From contig NZ_CANNBW010000032.1 in NCBI RefSeq assembly GCF_947502995.1, positions 1 through 38,025 of the forward strand: DNA of 38,025 nt. The letters run 5' to 3'. Below the pieces are notes generated by a model. The model did not search any database. It worked only from the letters and a program-made list of their open reading frames with translations, and was not told the DNA's origin. The stretch is from an uncultured Tenacibaculum sp. Lineage in GTDB: Bacteria > Bacteroidota > Bacteroidia > Flavobacteriales > Flavobacteriaceae. Below are positions 25,085 through 32,310 of this stretch, piece after piece. The stretch's first letter is position 1; each line of letters starts with the position of its first letter. Both the position numbers and the translations under genes were made by a program.

Positions 25085-25261
25085 TTAGTAGAACATGCAA
25101 CCGTAGATTGAACAACGTCCTGGTTCACAAAATTCTGTTCCATTAATTATAAAACAACATCTGTTTGAACCTTTACAGTATGTTCTTATTGATCCTTTGA
25201 TTTGTTTAAGTTGTTCTTTGTTTAAAACTTGAACACCATTTAAATTTTTTAAGTTTTTCAT
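25085..25261 (-). CDS. Cys-rich leader peptide B (58 aa, short ORF)
   Basis: Found by translating the minus strand by eye: ATG at 25261-25259, TAA at 25087-25085, 58 aa. The leader MKNLKNLNGVQVLNKEQLKQ then IKG is nearly the same as that of peptide A. The core starts SIRTYCKG and carries cysteines at 29, 35, 36, 45, 50 and 55 in the order C-x5-CC-x8-C-x4-C-x4-C, one residue shorter than A in the last gap. The two genes are tandem duplicates 96 bp apart. The conserved Cys frame and leader, with different residues between, argue for a real, diversifying gene despite its size. Confidence 0.88.
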   Translation of the reverse strand: MKNLKNLNGVQVLNKEQLKQIKGSIRTYCKGSNRCCFIINGTEFCEPGRCSIYGCMFY

Positions 25262-25581
25262 TATTTATTTAATTTTTGGTTAATACTCAAAATTGATATT
25301 TACCTCAGTAATTAAATAGATATAAAGAAAAGGGGATAAGATAGATATTACACCAAAATAACTAGTTTAATCTTTAATCGATAAAATGACTAGTTGCGAA
25401 TTATTATAAGTCTTAATAGAAAATTTCTATAGGTAATAATTGAAATGGTTATATCATAGGTTTTGATTTAGTGTTTCTTTTTATTTATTTGATTAATATA
25501 GAGGTTGTTTGTAAATATAATAAAAAAACTCATTGTTTTTTGTTTTTTTTTAGGTCAAAGTGTTTTTATGATGAATTAAGT
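25262..25581. other. Intergenic region, 320 bp, no gene seen
   Basis: Very AT-rich. It holds two copies of ACTAGT (25361-25366 and 25389-25394) and poly-T stretches near 25530-25555 but no convincing hairpin or promoter box. It must contain the promoter for the peptide genes and the end of the minus-strand transcript from 26349. Confidence 0.5.
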
Positions 25582-26349
25582 TTAAAAACTAGTTAAAAAT
25601 AAATTTCTTGCTCCTTTCAATCCACATTTTTGATATTTATGATACGCTCTAGCTGCACTTTCTCTAATATCTTTTTTTGAAGAGGTTTTGTTTAACCAAG
25701 TATTTAATGCTGCTTCTAAAGTATAAGCTTCAGGAGCCATTAAATGAGTAGTCCATAATATTGGGTTTGCATTTGCTTTAAGAATGTGATCAGAAAAATA
25801 ATTTTTACTAAAACAAGCTAAGATGATAACATCATTTTTAGTTTTAGAGGTTTTCTTAAAATTAAGATTTAGTTGGAAGTCCATCAATCCATCATGCCCA
25901 ATATATGCTTGTAAATTTGATGCTCCTCCAAAGTTTAAAGTTTTTGATTTAACTTTTATTGTTGTTTTATTTTGTTGATTAGCAGCTAAAAGAAAATCTT
26001 CAGTGCAGTTTTTTATTTTTTCTCCATCATATGCATCAGCTAAAAGATATACGTCTTTTGAACGATGTTTAAAAAGAACTCTTTCAAGAATATTTGATTG
26101 ATCTGTTTCTAGTTTAGAGATAAATTTCCATTCCTTTGTTTTGTGTTTAAAGAAAGACTTTATTCCATAAGCTGCTCCCCAATATAAGTTGTTTCTTGGG
26201 TCTTTTCCATTTCCTAATTTTTTAGGAACAGGAACAATACCTTGAAACTCATTATCGCATAAAGCAACATAAACATGAATTGTTTTAGTTTGTGAATAAA
26301 CTTTAAAAAGGAATAAGGAAAGTAGTAATAAGACAATTTTCTTTTTCAT
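25582..26349 (-). CDS. Secreted protein with caspase-clan-like His and Cys motifs
   Basis: 255 aa with a signal peptide (KIVLLLLSLFLFKVYSQ). The mature N-terminus reads YVALCDNEFQGIVPVPKKLG then NLYWGAAYGIKSFF. Two spaced motifs recall clan CD cysteine peptidases: hydrophobic strand then His-x-Gly (LQAYIGHDG, His152, Gly154) and hydrophobic strand then Ala-Cys (DVIILAC, Cys179). LMAPEAYTLEAALNTW follows. If the analogy holds, His152 and Cys179 form a dyad. I know of no characterised member. The gene is 61 bp after the small membrane protein gene and upstream of the Cys-rich peptides. A non-peptidase role is possible. Confidence 0.75.
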   Translation of the reverse strand: MKKKIVLLLLSLFLFKVYSQTKTIHVYVALCDNEFQGIVPVPKKLGNGKDPRNNLYWGAAYGIKSFFKHKTKEWKFISKLETDQSNILERVLFKHRSKDVYLLADAYDGEKIKNCTEDFLLAANQQNKTTIKVKSKTLNFGGASNLQAYIGHDGLMDFQLNLNFKKTSKTKNDVIILACFSKNYFSDHILKANANPILWTTHLMAPEAYTLEAALNTWLNKTSSKKDIRESAARAYHKYQKCGLKGARNLFLTSF

Positions 26350-26410
26350 AATGCAACATTATAGTTATTCATATAACGATAAAGATTGCGAAAAATTGGT
26401 TAGTTACTTT

Positions 26411-26770
26411 TTATATAAAAGCAATAATTGAAATAGCTCCAATAATAGAAGCTATTACTCCCATTTGTAGTATTAGCATGGGAGTAATTTTTACAAGCTC
26501 TTTATCTTCATCTGAAATTTTTGCTTTAAAAATACGAGCAATTATAAGTCCTACAGTAGTGTCGAAAACACCAATAATAAAACTACCTATAATTGCACTA
26601 ACAAAATTTCCATGTAATTTTAAATATATAGCTGTTATACCGTAAATAACAAATGAACCAAATGCAAACCATACATATTCAAAGTTTAAAACTCTGGATA
26701 GTATAGAGCTGATTACATCGTATAAACTCACGACAGCAAATCCAATCAATATTATAAATAATGATTCCAA
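26411..26770 (-). CDS. Small multi-pass membrane protein
   Basis: 119 aa with four hydrophobic segments (about residues 3-25, 30-50, 57-80, 95-118) and a short charged loop KAKISDEDKELVK facing one side. No recognised family, no catalytic residues. It follows the nucleoside transporter by 33 bp in the same direction, so it may belong to that transcript. Confidence 0.7.
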   Translation of the reverse strand: MESLFIILIGFAVVSLYDVISSILSRVLNFEYVWFAFGSFVIYGITAIYLKLHGNFVSAIIGSFIIGVFDTTVGLIIARIFKAKISDEDKELVKITPMLILQMGVIASIIGAISIIAFI

Positions 26771-26803
26771 AGCAGATTTTAAAAAAGGTTAATTTATTAA
26801 AGT

Positions 26804-28525
26804 TTATCCTATTATCATTCCAGCAATTGTGGCAGACATCAAAGAAGCAATAGTTCCTCCGATTAAGGCTTTAATACCAAATTCAGATAACGTTTTTCTT
26901 TGTCCTGGAGCAAGTGAGCCAATTCCTCCGATTTGAATACCAATCGAAGCGAAATTAGCAAAACCACACAACATATATGTAGCCATTATAACTGATTTAT
27001 TATATGTTAAGTGTGTAGCGTTACTCACATCTTTTAATTCTGCTAATTGAATGTATCCTACAAATTCACTAGCAGCTAATTTTATACCTAATAATTGTCC
27101 CATTAAAGCAGTGTCTTCACTAGCAACACCAATTAACCACATTAAAGGAGCAAAAATATATCCAAGAATAAATTCAAGAGAAAAGTTTTCATAAGATGTA
27201 TTTATAGCAATCCATTCATTTAATCCTGTTACACCACCTATAAGAAATAAACCATAATTCAACATAGCAATAAAGGCAATGAATACAAGAAGCATTGCAG
27301 CAACATTCATAGCTAATTGAAGTCCTTCAGTAGTTCCATTAGCAATAGCGTCTAAAATGTTCGAACCTATTTTTTCTGAAGATACTTTTACGTCTGTATT
27401 AACCTCTTCTTTCTGCGGATATAAGATTTTAGAAATAATAATGGCTCCTGGAGCAGCCATTACAGATGCAGCTAATAAATGTTTAGCATATAATAAACGT
27501 AAAGCTTCATCGTCTCCACCTAAAAAACCAATATAAGCTGCTAAAACAGCCCCAGCTACAGTTGCCATTCCACCAATCATTACTAAAAGAATTTCAGATC
27601 GAGTCATTTTTTCTAAGTAAGCTTTAATCAAAAGAGGTGCTTCTGTTTGCCCTAAGAATATATTACCTGCGACAGATAAACTTTCAGCTCCTGAGATTTT
27701 TAATACTTTAGAAAGTAACCATGCTAATCCTTTAACTATCCATTGAATAACTCCTAAGTAGAATAATAATGAAGTTAACGCAGAGAAGAAAATAATTGTA
27801 GGTAATACTTGAAAAGCAAAAATAAATCCAAAAGAACTCATATCTGATACTAATCCGCTAAATAAGAATTCACTACCAGCTCTTGTAAAGTCTAGTACTT
27901 TGACAAAAATAGCCCCTACAAATTCAAAAGCTTTTTGAACAAATGATACTTTTAAAACTCCTATTGCAATAATTAACTGAAAAGAAAGTCCTAAACCAAC
28001 TGTCTTCCAATCAATAGCTTTTCGGTTCGAGCTAAATAAAAAAGCAATAATTAATAAAACCAACATACCTAATACTCCTCTCCATAAACTGTTGATAGAG
28101 AAACCTTGACTAGGAATAATTTTATTTTCTTCTTTTTTTGTAGTATTAACAGTGTCTGAAGCTTGGTTAATGTTTATAGGTTCAACTGAAAAGTTATATA
28201 AAACATCCTTTTCTGAAATTGTTAATAATGAATCAGTCTGCTTTACAATATTATAATAGCGAACAGTATCTTTAGGTGTTTTATAGTTAAATATTAATAG
28301 GTTGTTTTGGTGAATGTAATTACCATTGGCAACTAAACTATCTTTAGCAGCTAAAAAATAGGTAAACTCCCCATTGTTTAAAGTGAAATAATCATTTTCA
28401 TTTATTTCTACTAATGATTTTCCAGAATTGTTATGTATAGACTTAAATTTCCATGTTTTATCGATTTTTTGCGAAAACAACGCAAAAGAAAAAACACACA
28501 GAAGTAGTGTGATCAATTTTTTCAT
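26804..28525 (-). CDS. CNT-family nucleoside transporter with exported N-terminal domain
   Basis: 573 aa against about 400 for ordinary bacterial CNT transporters. Residues ~150-573 are the transporter: FAFQVLPTIIFFSALTSLLF, AGNIFLGQTEAPLLIKAYL and the late GFANFASIGIQIGGIG block define concentrative nucleoside uptake coupled to H+ or Na+. The first ~18 residues are a signal peptide (LITLLLCVFSFALFSQ), and residues ~20-115 form a beta-rich domain (TWKFKSIHNNSG..., NNGEFTYFLAAKDSL) resembling lipocalin-like domains of Bacteroidota, linked by a Ser/Thr/Lys-rich stretch. That part should be periplasmic and may gather substrate (inference). The gene follows bfn by 17 bp. Confidence 0.92.
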   Translation of the reverse strand: MKKLITLLLCVFSFALFSQKIDKTWKFKSIHNNSGKSLVEINENDYFTLNNGEFTYFLAAKDSLVANGNYIHQNNLLIFNYKTPKDTVRYYNIVKQTDSLLTISEKDVLYNFSVEPININQASDTVNTTKKEENKIIPSQGFSINSLWRGVLGMLVLLIIAFLFSSNRKAIDWKTVGLGLSFQLIIAIGVLKVSFVQKAFEFVGAIFVKVLDFTRAGSEFLFSGLVSDMSSFGFIFAFQVLPTIIFFSALTSLLFYLGVIQWIVKGLAWLLSKVLKISGAESLSVAGNIFLGQTEAPLLIKAYLEKMTRSEILLVMIGGMATVAGAVLAAYIGFLGGDDEALRLLYAKHLLAASVMAAPGAIIISKILYPQKEEVNTDVKVSSEKIGSNILDAIANGTTEGLQLAMNVAAMLLVFIAFIAMLNYGLFLIGGVTGLNEWIAINTSYENFSLEFILGYIFAPLMWLIGVASEDTALMGQLLGIKLAASEFVGYIQLAELKDVSNATHLTYNKSVIMATYMLCGFANFASIGIQIGGIGSLAPGQRKTLSEFGIKALIGGTIASLMSATIAGMIIG

Positions 28526-28542
28526 TCAAAGAATATTATGTT

Positions 28543-29151
28543 TTATGAACGCTTGCTAATTTCGTCTCTTATTTTAGCCGCTAATTCGTAATCTTCATTA
28601 TTTACAGCTTCTTGTAATTGCTCTTCTAATTCACTTAAAGAAAGATCAGAAAAGTCTGCTGCACTTGTAAACTCTATTTCAGAAGTCAATTCAACTTCAC
28701 TAGTATCATGATCACTAGTTCCACCTAATTCTTCTTCTGTTTTTAAATATATACCAGCTTTGTCAAGTATGTTTTCATAAGTAAATATTGGTGCTTGAAA
28801 ACGAACTGCTAATGCAATAGCATCAGAAGTTCTAGTGTCTATCACTTCTTCTACACCATCTCTTTCACAAATTAAACTAGAGAAAAAGACTCCATCTACT
28901 AATTTATGAATAATAATCTGTTTTACAGTAATACTAAATCGTTCAGCAAAAGATTTAAATAAATCGTGTGTTAGTGGTCTTGGAGGTCTAATTTCTTTTT
29001 CTAATGCAATTGCAATAGATTGTGCTTCAAACGCTCCAATGATAATTGGTAAAGTTCTAGTTCCTTCCATTTCGCTAAGCACTAAAGCATAAGCTCCGCT
29101 TTGTGTTTGGCTATATGAAATTCCTTTAATAGTTAGTCTTACTAGGCTCAT
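28543..29151 (-). CDS. Bifunctional nuclease-family protein (DUF151) with UVR motif
   Basis: 202 aa from the ATG at 29151; a TTG 18 bases upstream is less likely because it runs into a hairpin and T run. Residues ~1-135 are the BFN/DUF151 domain (LPIIIGAFEAQSIAIALE, RPLTHDLFKS, DTRTSDAIALAVRF). The C-terminal ~35 residues (LEEQLQEAVNNEDYELAAKI) are a UVR motif like those of UvrB and UvrC. Family members have nuclease activity in vitro; the role in flavobacteria is unclear. First gene of the run bfn, nucleoside transporter, membrane protein, secreted protein. Confidence 0.9.
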   Translation of the reverse strand: MSLVRLTIKGISYSQTQSGAYALVLSEMEGTRTLPIIIGAFEAQSIAIALEKEIRPPRPLTHDLFKSFAERFSITVKQIIIHKLVDGVFFSSLICERDGVEEVIDTRTSDAIALAVRFQAPIFTYENILDKAGIYLKTEEELGGTSDHDTSEVELTSEIEFTSAADFSDLSLSELEEQLQEAVNNEDYELAAKIRDEISKRS

Positions 29152-29165
29152 GTATCTGTCTTCAT

Positions 29166-29195
29166 ACAAAAAAAGCGGTCTTTAATTAGACTGCC
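29166..29195 (-). promoter_or_regulatory. Attenuator-like hairpin just upstream of bfn
   Basis: On the minus strand GCAGTCT-aattaa-AGACCGC (one mismatched pair) is followed directly by TTTTTTTG, ending about 15 bases before the bfn ATG. It has the shape of an intrinsic terminator in the 5' leader, so it could attenuate the operon or be a second terminator behind etfA. Confidence 0.55.
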
Positions 29196-29254
29196 TTTAG
29201 GGTGCCACAATTTAATAAAAAATATGACTACGGAAAGATTAAATTTTAAAAAAT

Positions 29255-29291
29255 AAAAACTCTAGAAAAACATTTGATTTCTAGAGTTTTT
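29255..29291 (-). terminator. Terminator of etfBA
   Basis: Perfect arms AAAAACTCTAGAAA / TTTCTAGAGTTTTT with a 9-base loop, 20 bp after the etfA stop; the T run is present on the minus strand. Confidence 0.88.
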
Positions 29292-29310
29292 TATAAAGTA
29301 TTTTGAGTTC

Positions 29311-30264
29311 TTATGCTTGTTTAAAAGCTTTCAATTTCTCAATTAATTGCGGAACTACTTCAAAAGCATCACCAACAATACCATAATCAGCAGCTTTAAA
29401 GAAAGGAGCTTCAGGGTCGTTATTAATAACTACTTTTACTTTAGAAGCATTAACTCCAGCTAAATGCTGAATAGCTCCAGAGATTCCGATAGCGATATAT
29501 AAATTAGAAGCTACCGGTTTACCAGTTTGTCCAACGTGTTCACTATGAGGTCTCCAACCTAAATCAGAAACTGGTTTTGAACAAGCAGTAGCAGCTCCTA
29601 AAACATCAGCTAATTCTTCTACCATTCCCCAGTTCTCTGGTCCTTTTAAACCACGACCAGCAGATACTACAACATCAGCATCGGCAATAGTAACAGTTCC
29701 ACTCGCTTTGTCAATAGAAACAGATGATACTCCTAATTCAGGTAAAGCAGCATCAAAACTTTCAGTAACACCTGAAACAGAACTTTCATGAGCACCATAA
29801 GAATTTTTAGCTACACCTATTACTTTTTTATCAGTTAATATTTCAGTGTTATTAAATCCTTTATTAGAAAAAGCTTTACGTTTAACAACAAATGAATTTG
29901 AAGTGTCAGGTAATGCAACTGCATTAGATGCGTAACCAGCTTCTAATCCAACAGCTACTAATGGAGCAAGTGTTAAACCATCAACACTAGAATCTATTAC
30001 AACAACATCTGAAGATTGTGCTTCAGCTACTTGTTTAACCACAGCAGCATAACCTTTAGCGTTAAATGAACTTAAATCGTTCTTAACCTCTATTACTTTA
30101 TCTGCTCCGTAAGTATATAATTCACTTGCATCTCCACCGTTAATAGTTAAAGTTACAAGACTTGTTCCTAATTGTTCAGCTACTTTTTTTCCGTATGAAA
30201 CAACTTCAAAAGCTGTTTTTTTAAATTTTCCTTCCGAAGAATCGGCAAAAACTAATACAGACAT
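29311..30264 (-). CDS. etfA: Electron transfer flavoprotein alpha subunit
   Basis: 317 aa from the ATG at 30264; the longer frame to 30309 runs through the intercistronic hairpin and is rejected. FAD-binding alpha subunit of the ETF heterodimer, which carries electrons from acyl-CoA and other dehydrogenases to the quinone pool. The start MSVLVFADSSEGKFKKTAFE and the C-terminal FAD-domain blocks VVVSAGRGLKGPENW, GQTGKPVASNLYIAIGISGA and INNDPEAPFFKAADYGIVGD are diagnostic. It follows etfB by 70 bp. Confidence 0.96.
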   Translation of the reverse strand: MSVLVFADSSEGKFKKTAFEVVSYGKKVAEQLGTSLVTLTINGGDASELYTYGADKVIEVKNDLSSFNAKGYAAVVKQVAEAQSSDVVVIDSSVDGLTLAPLVAVGLEAGYASNAVALPDTSNSFVVKRKAFSNKGFNNTEILTDKKVIGVAKNSYGAHESSVSGVTESFDAALPELGVSSVSIDKASGTVTIADADVVVSAGRGLKGPENWGMVEELADVLGAATACSKPVSDLGWRPHSEHVGQTGKPVASNLYIAIGISGAIQHLAGVNASKVKVVINNDPEAPFFKAADYGIVGDAFEVVPQLIEKLKAFKQA

Positions 30265-30288
30265 AATTTTTAATTTTTTAAGTTTTTC

Positions 30289-30314
30289 AATGGGTGTATA
30301 TTTCAACACCCATT
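30289..30314 (-). other. Hairpin in the etfB-etfA intercistronic gap
   Basis: Perfect 9-bp arms AATGGGTGT / ACACCCATT with an 8-base loop and no T run. Probably protects the upstream mRNA or tunes the ratio of the subunits; it also argues that etfA starts at 30264 and not further upstream. Confidence 0.7.
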
Positions 30315-30334
30315 AAAAAGATTTGATTTTAAAT

Positions 30335-31075
30335 TTAAATTGCTTTAGCCTCGTTGTGTAAAAGATTAATTAAATCATCTACGTTATCAACTAATTTTAC
30401 CTCTCCTTTAGGAGCAGGTTTCTCGAAATTCTTTGTACTTGTAGAGGCATTGCTACCTGTTGCTTCAACAACATTTAACGGCTTTTTACGAGCCATCATA
30501 ATACCTCTCATGTTAGGTATTCTTAAATCTTTTTCTTCAACAATACCTTTTTGTCCTGCTACTACTAAAGGTAATGTAGATGCTACTTTTTCTTCTCCGC
30601 CATCAATCTCTCTTTCTAAAGTGGCATTATTTCCATCAACTTCAATTCCAACACATCCGTTAACGAAATTGAAATCTAATAATGATGCTAACATACCAGG
30701 AACCATTTGTCCATTATAATCAGCAGATTCTTTTCCTGCTAATACTAAATCGAAACCTCCAGATTTTACAACTTCAGCTAATTCTTTAGCTACTAATAAA
30801 CCATCAGTTGGTTCTACATTAACACGGATTGCATCATCAGCTCCAATAGCTAATGCTTTACGTAAAGTAGGTTCAGTTTCAGCTCCTCCTACATTTACAA
30901 CAGTAACAGATGCTCCTTGTTTTTCTTTAAACCACATTGCACGTGTTAAACTGAATTCATCATATGGGTTTATAACAAACTGAACTCCATTTGTGTCAAA
31001 CTTAGTATCGTTATCAGTGAAGTTAATTTTTGAAGTGGTATCAGGTACATGACTGATACAAACTAATATTTTCAT
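30335..31075 (-). CDS. etfB: Electron transfer flavoprotein beta subunit
   Basis: 246-aa beta subunit of ETF; in this family it binds AMP. Signatures are the opening MKILVCISHVPDTTSKINF, FVINPYDEFSLTRAMWFKE, LRKALAIGADDAIRV and LVLAGKESADYNGQMVPGML. It is transcribed divergently from pdhB across a 179-bp gap that holds a 24-bp palindrome. Confidence 0.96.
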   Translation of the reverse strand: MKILVCISHVPDTTSKINFTDNDTKFDTNGVQFVINPYDEFSLTRAMWFKEKQGASVTVVNVGGAETEPTLRKALAIGADDAIRVNVEPTDGLLVAKELAEVVKSGGFDLVLAGKESADYNGQMVPGMLASLLDFNFVNGCVGIEVDGNNATLEREIDGGEEKVASTLPLVVAGQKGIVEEKDLRIPNMRGIMMARKKPLNVVEATGSNASTSTKNFEKPAPKGEVKLVDNVDDLINLLHNEAKAI

Positions 31076-31129
31076 ATGGATTGTTTTTTGTACGCTTATT
31101 TTGTGCTACGAATTTACATATTTTTTTTG

Positions 31130-31153
31130 ATTTATTATGCATGCATAATAAAT
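31130..31153. promoter_or_regulatory. 24-bp perfect palindrome, probable operator
   Basis: The half site ATTTATTATGCA is followed directly by its exact reverse complement. It lies in the divergent control region of etfBA and pdhB, 55 bp before etfB and 102 bp before pdhB. There is no T run and the spacing is zero, which suits binding by a dimeric regulator better than a terminator. Confidence 0.7.
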
Positions 31154-31212
31154 TTTGTTGGTAAATCGTATACATTTTAACATTGTATTAATTTCTTTAG
31201 TAAAGAATTTCA

Positions 31213-31220
31213 TACTTTTG
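31213..31220 (+). promoter_or_regulatory. -7 box of pdhB promoter (TACTTTTG)
   Basis: Exact TAnnTTTG match 34 bp before the pdhB ATG. A TTG at 31183-31185 is 27 bp upstream, too far for the normal spacing. Confidence 0.5.
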
Positions 31221-31254
31221 CAAATCAATAAACAACAACTACTTAATAAAACAC

Positions 31255-32235
31255 ATGAAAACAGTTCAATTTAGAGAAGCAATCTGTGAAGCGATGAGTG
31301 AAGAGATGCGTCGTGATGAGAGCATCTATTTAATGGGGGAGGAAGTTGCAGAATATAATGGTGCGTACAAGGCAAGTAAAGGAATGTTAGATGAATTTGG
31401 AGCAAAAAGAGTTATTGATACTCCTATTGCCGAATTAGGTTTCGGAGGTATTGCAGTTGGATCTGCAATGAATGGAAACAGACCTATTGTAGAATATATG
31501 ACCTTTAACTTCTCTTTAGTAGGAATTGATCAAATTATCAACAATGCGGCGAAAATTCGTCAAATGAGTGGAGGTCAGTTTAATTGTCCGATTGTATTTA
31601 GAGGACCAACTGCATCTGCGGGTCAATTAGCAGCTACACATTCACAAGCTTTTGAAAGTTGGTATGCAAATTGTCCAGGTTTAAAAGTTATTGTACCATC
31701 GAATCCTTATGATGCAAAAGGTTTATTAAAAGCTGCTATTAGAGATGATGATCCAGTAATTTTTATGGAGTCTGAGCAGATGTATGGTGATAAAATGGAA
31801 ATTCCTGAAGGGGAGTATGTATTACCTATTGGTGTAGCAGATATTAAAAGAGAAGGAACAGATGTTACTTTAGTTTCTTTTGGAAAAATAATAAAAGAAG
31901 CATATAAAGCAGCGGATCAATTAGCAGAAGAAGGTATTTCTGTTGAAGTAATTGATTTAAGAACTGTACGACCAATGGATCACAAAACGATTTTAGAGTC
32001 GGTTAAAAAAACAAATAGATTAGTGATTTTAGAAGAAGCATGGCCATTTGGAAGTGTATCTTCAGAAATTACTTTTAGAGTTCAAGATGAAGCATTTGAT
32101 TATTTAGATGCACCTATTAAGAGAATTACAACTGCAGATACACCTGCACCGTATTCTCCGGTTTTATTAGAAAAATGGTTGCCTAACTCGGGGGATGTTA
32201 TTAAGGCAGTCAAAGAAGTTATGTATATAAAATAA
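31255..32235 (+). CDS. pdhB: Pyruvate dehydrogenase E1 component, beta subunit
   Basis: 326-aa thiamine-diphosphate enzyme subunit, pairing with an alpha subunit to decarboxylate pyruvate for the dehydrogenase complex. Signatures: REAICEAMSEEMRRDESIYL, GEEVAEYNGAYKASKGM, DTPIAELGFGGIAVGSAMNG, and C-terminal LVILEEAWPFGSVSSEI. Branched-chain 2-oxoacid E1 beta is similar, but the VAEYNGAYK segment favours pyruvate. The alpha subunit and E2 are not in the window. Confidence 0.92.
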   Translation: MKTVQFREAICEAMSEEMRRDESIYLMGEEVAEYNGAYKASKGMLDEFGAKRVIDTPIAELGFGGIAVGSAMNGNRPIVEYMTFNFSLVGIDQIINNAAKIRQMSGGQFNCPIVFRGPTASAGQLAATHSQAFESWYANCPGLKVIVPSNPYDAKGLLKAAIRDDDPVIFMESEQMYGDKMEIPEGEYVLPIGVADIKREGTDVTLVSFGKIIKEAYKAADQLAEEGISVEVIDLRTVRPMDHKTILESVKKTNRLVILEEAWPFGSVSSEITFRVQDEAFDYLDAPIKRITTADTPAPYSPVLLEKWLPNSGDVIKAVKEVMYIK

Positions 32236-32259
32236 TAATAAACTATATCACAGCCATTT

Positions 32260-32292
32260 AAATCCTTTTAGCACCTCGTGTTGAAAGGATTT
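32260..32292 (+). terminator. Hairpin after pdhB, possible terminator
   Basis: Perfect 9-bp arms AAATCCTTT / AAAGGATTT with a 15-base loop, 24 bp after the pdhB stop. The T run after the stem is only partial (TTTTAATG), so termination may be leaky. Confidence 0.55.
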
Positions 32293-32310
32293 TAATGTGT
32301 AAAAGAGCCT

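Noticed and set aside
25582..26349. Complete antiphage defence system
   Set aside because: The protein is exported and no effector, sensor or nuclease partner is adjacent, so a defence system is not supported.
29152..29169. Upstream TTG start for the BFN protein
   Set aside because: It adds six residues not expected for the family and lies against the T run of a hairpin; the ATG at 29151 is better.
30265..30309. N-terminal extension of EtfA
   Set aside because: It would run through a perfect intercistronic hairpin, and the family start is MSVLVFAD at 30264.
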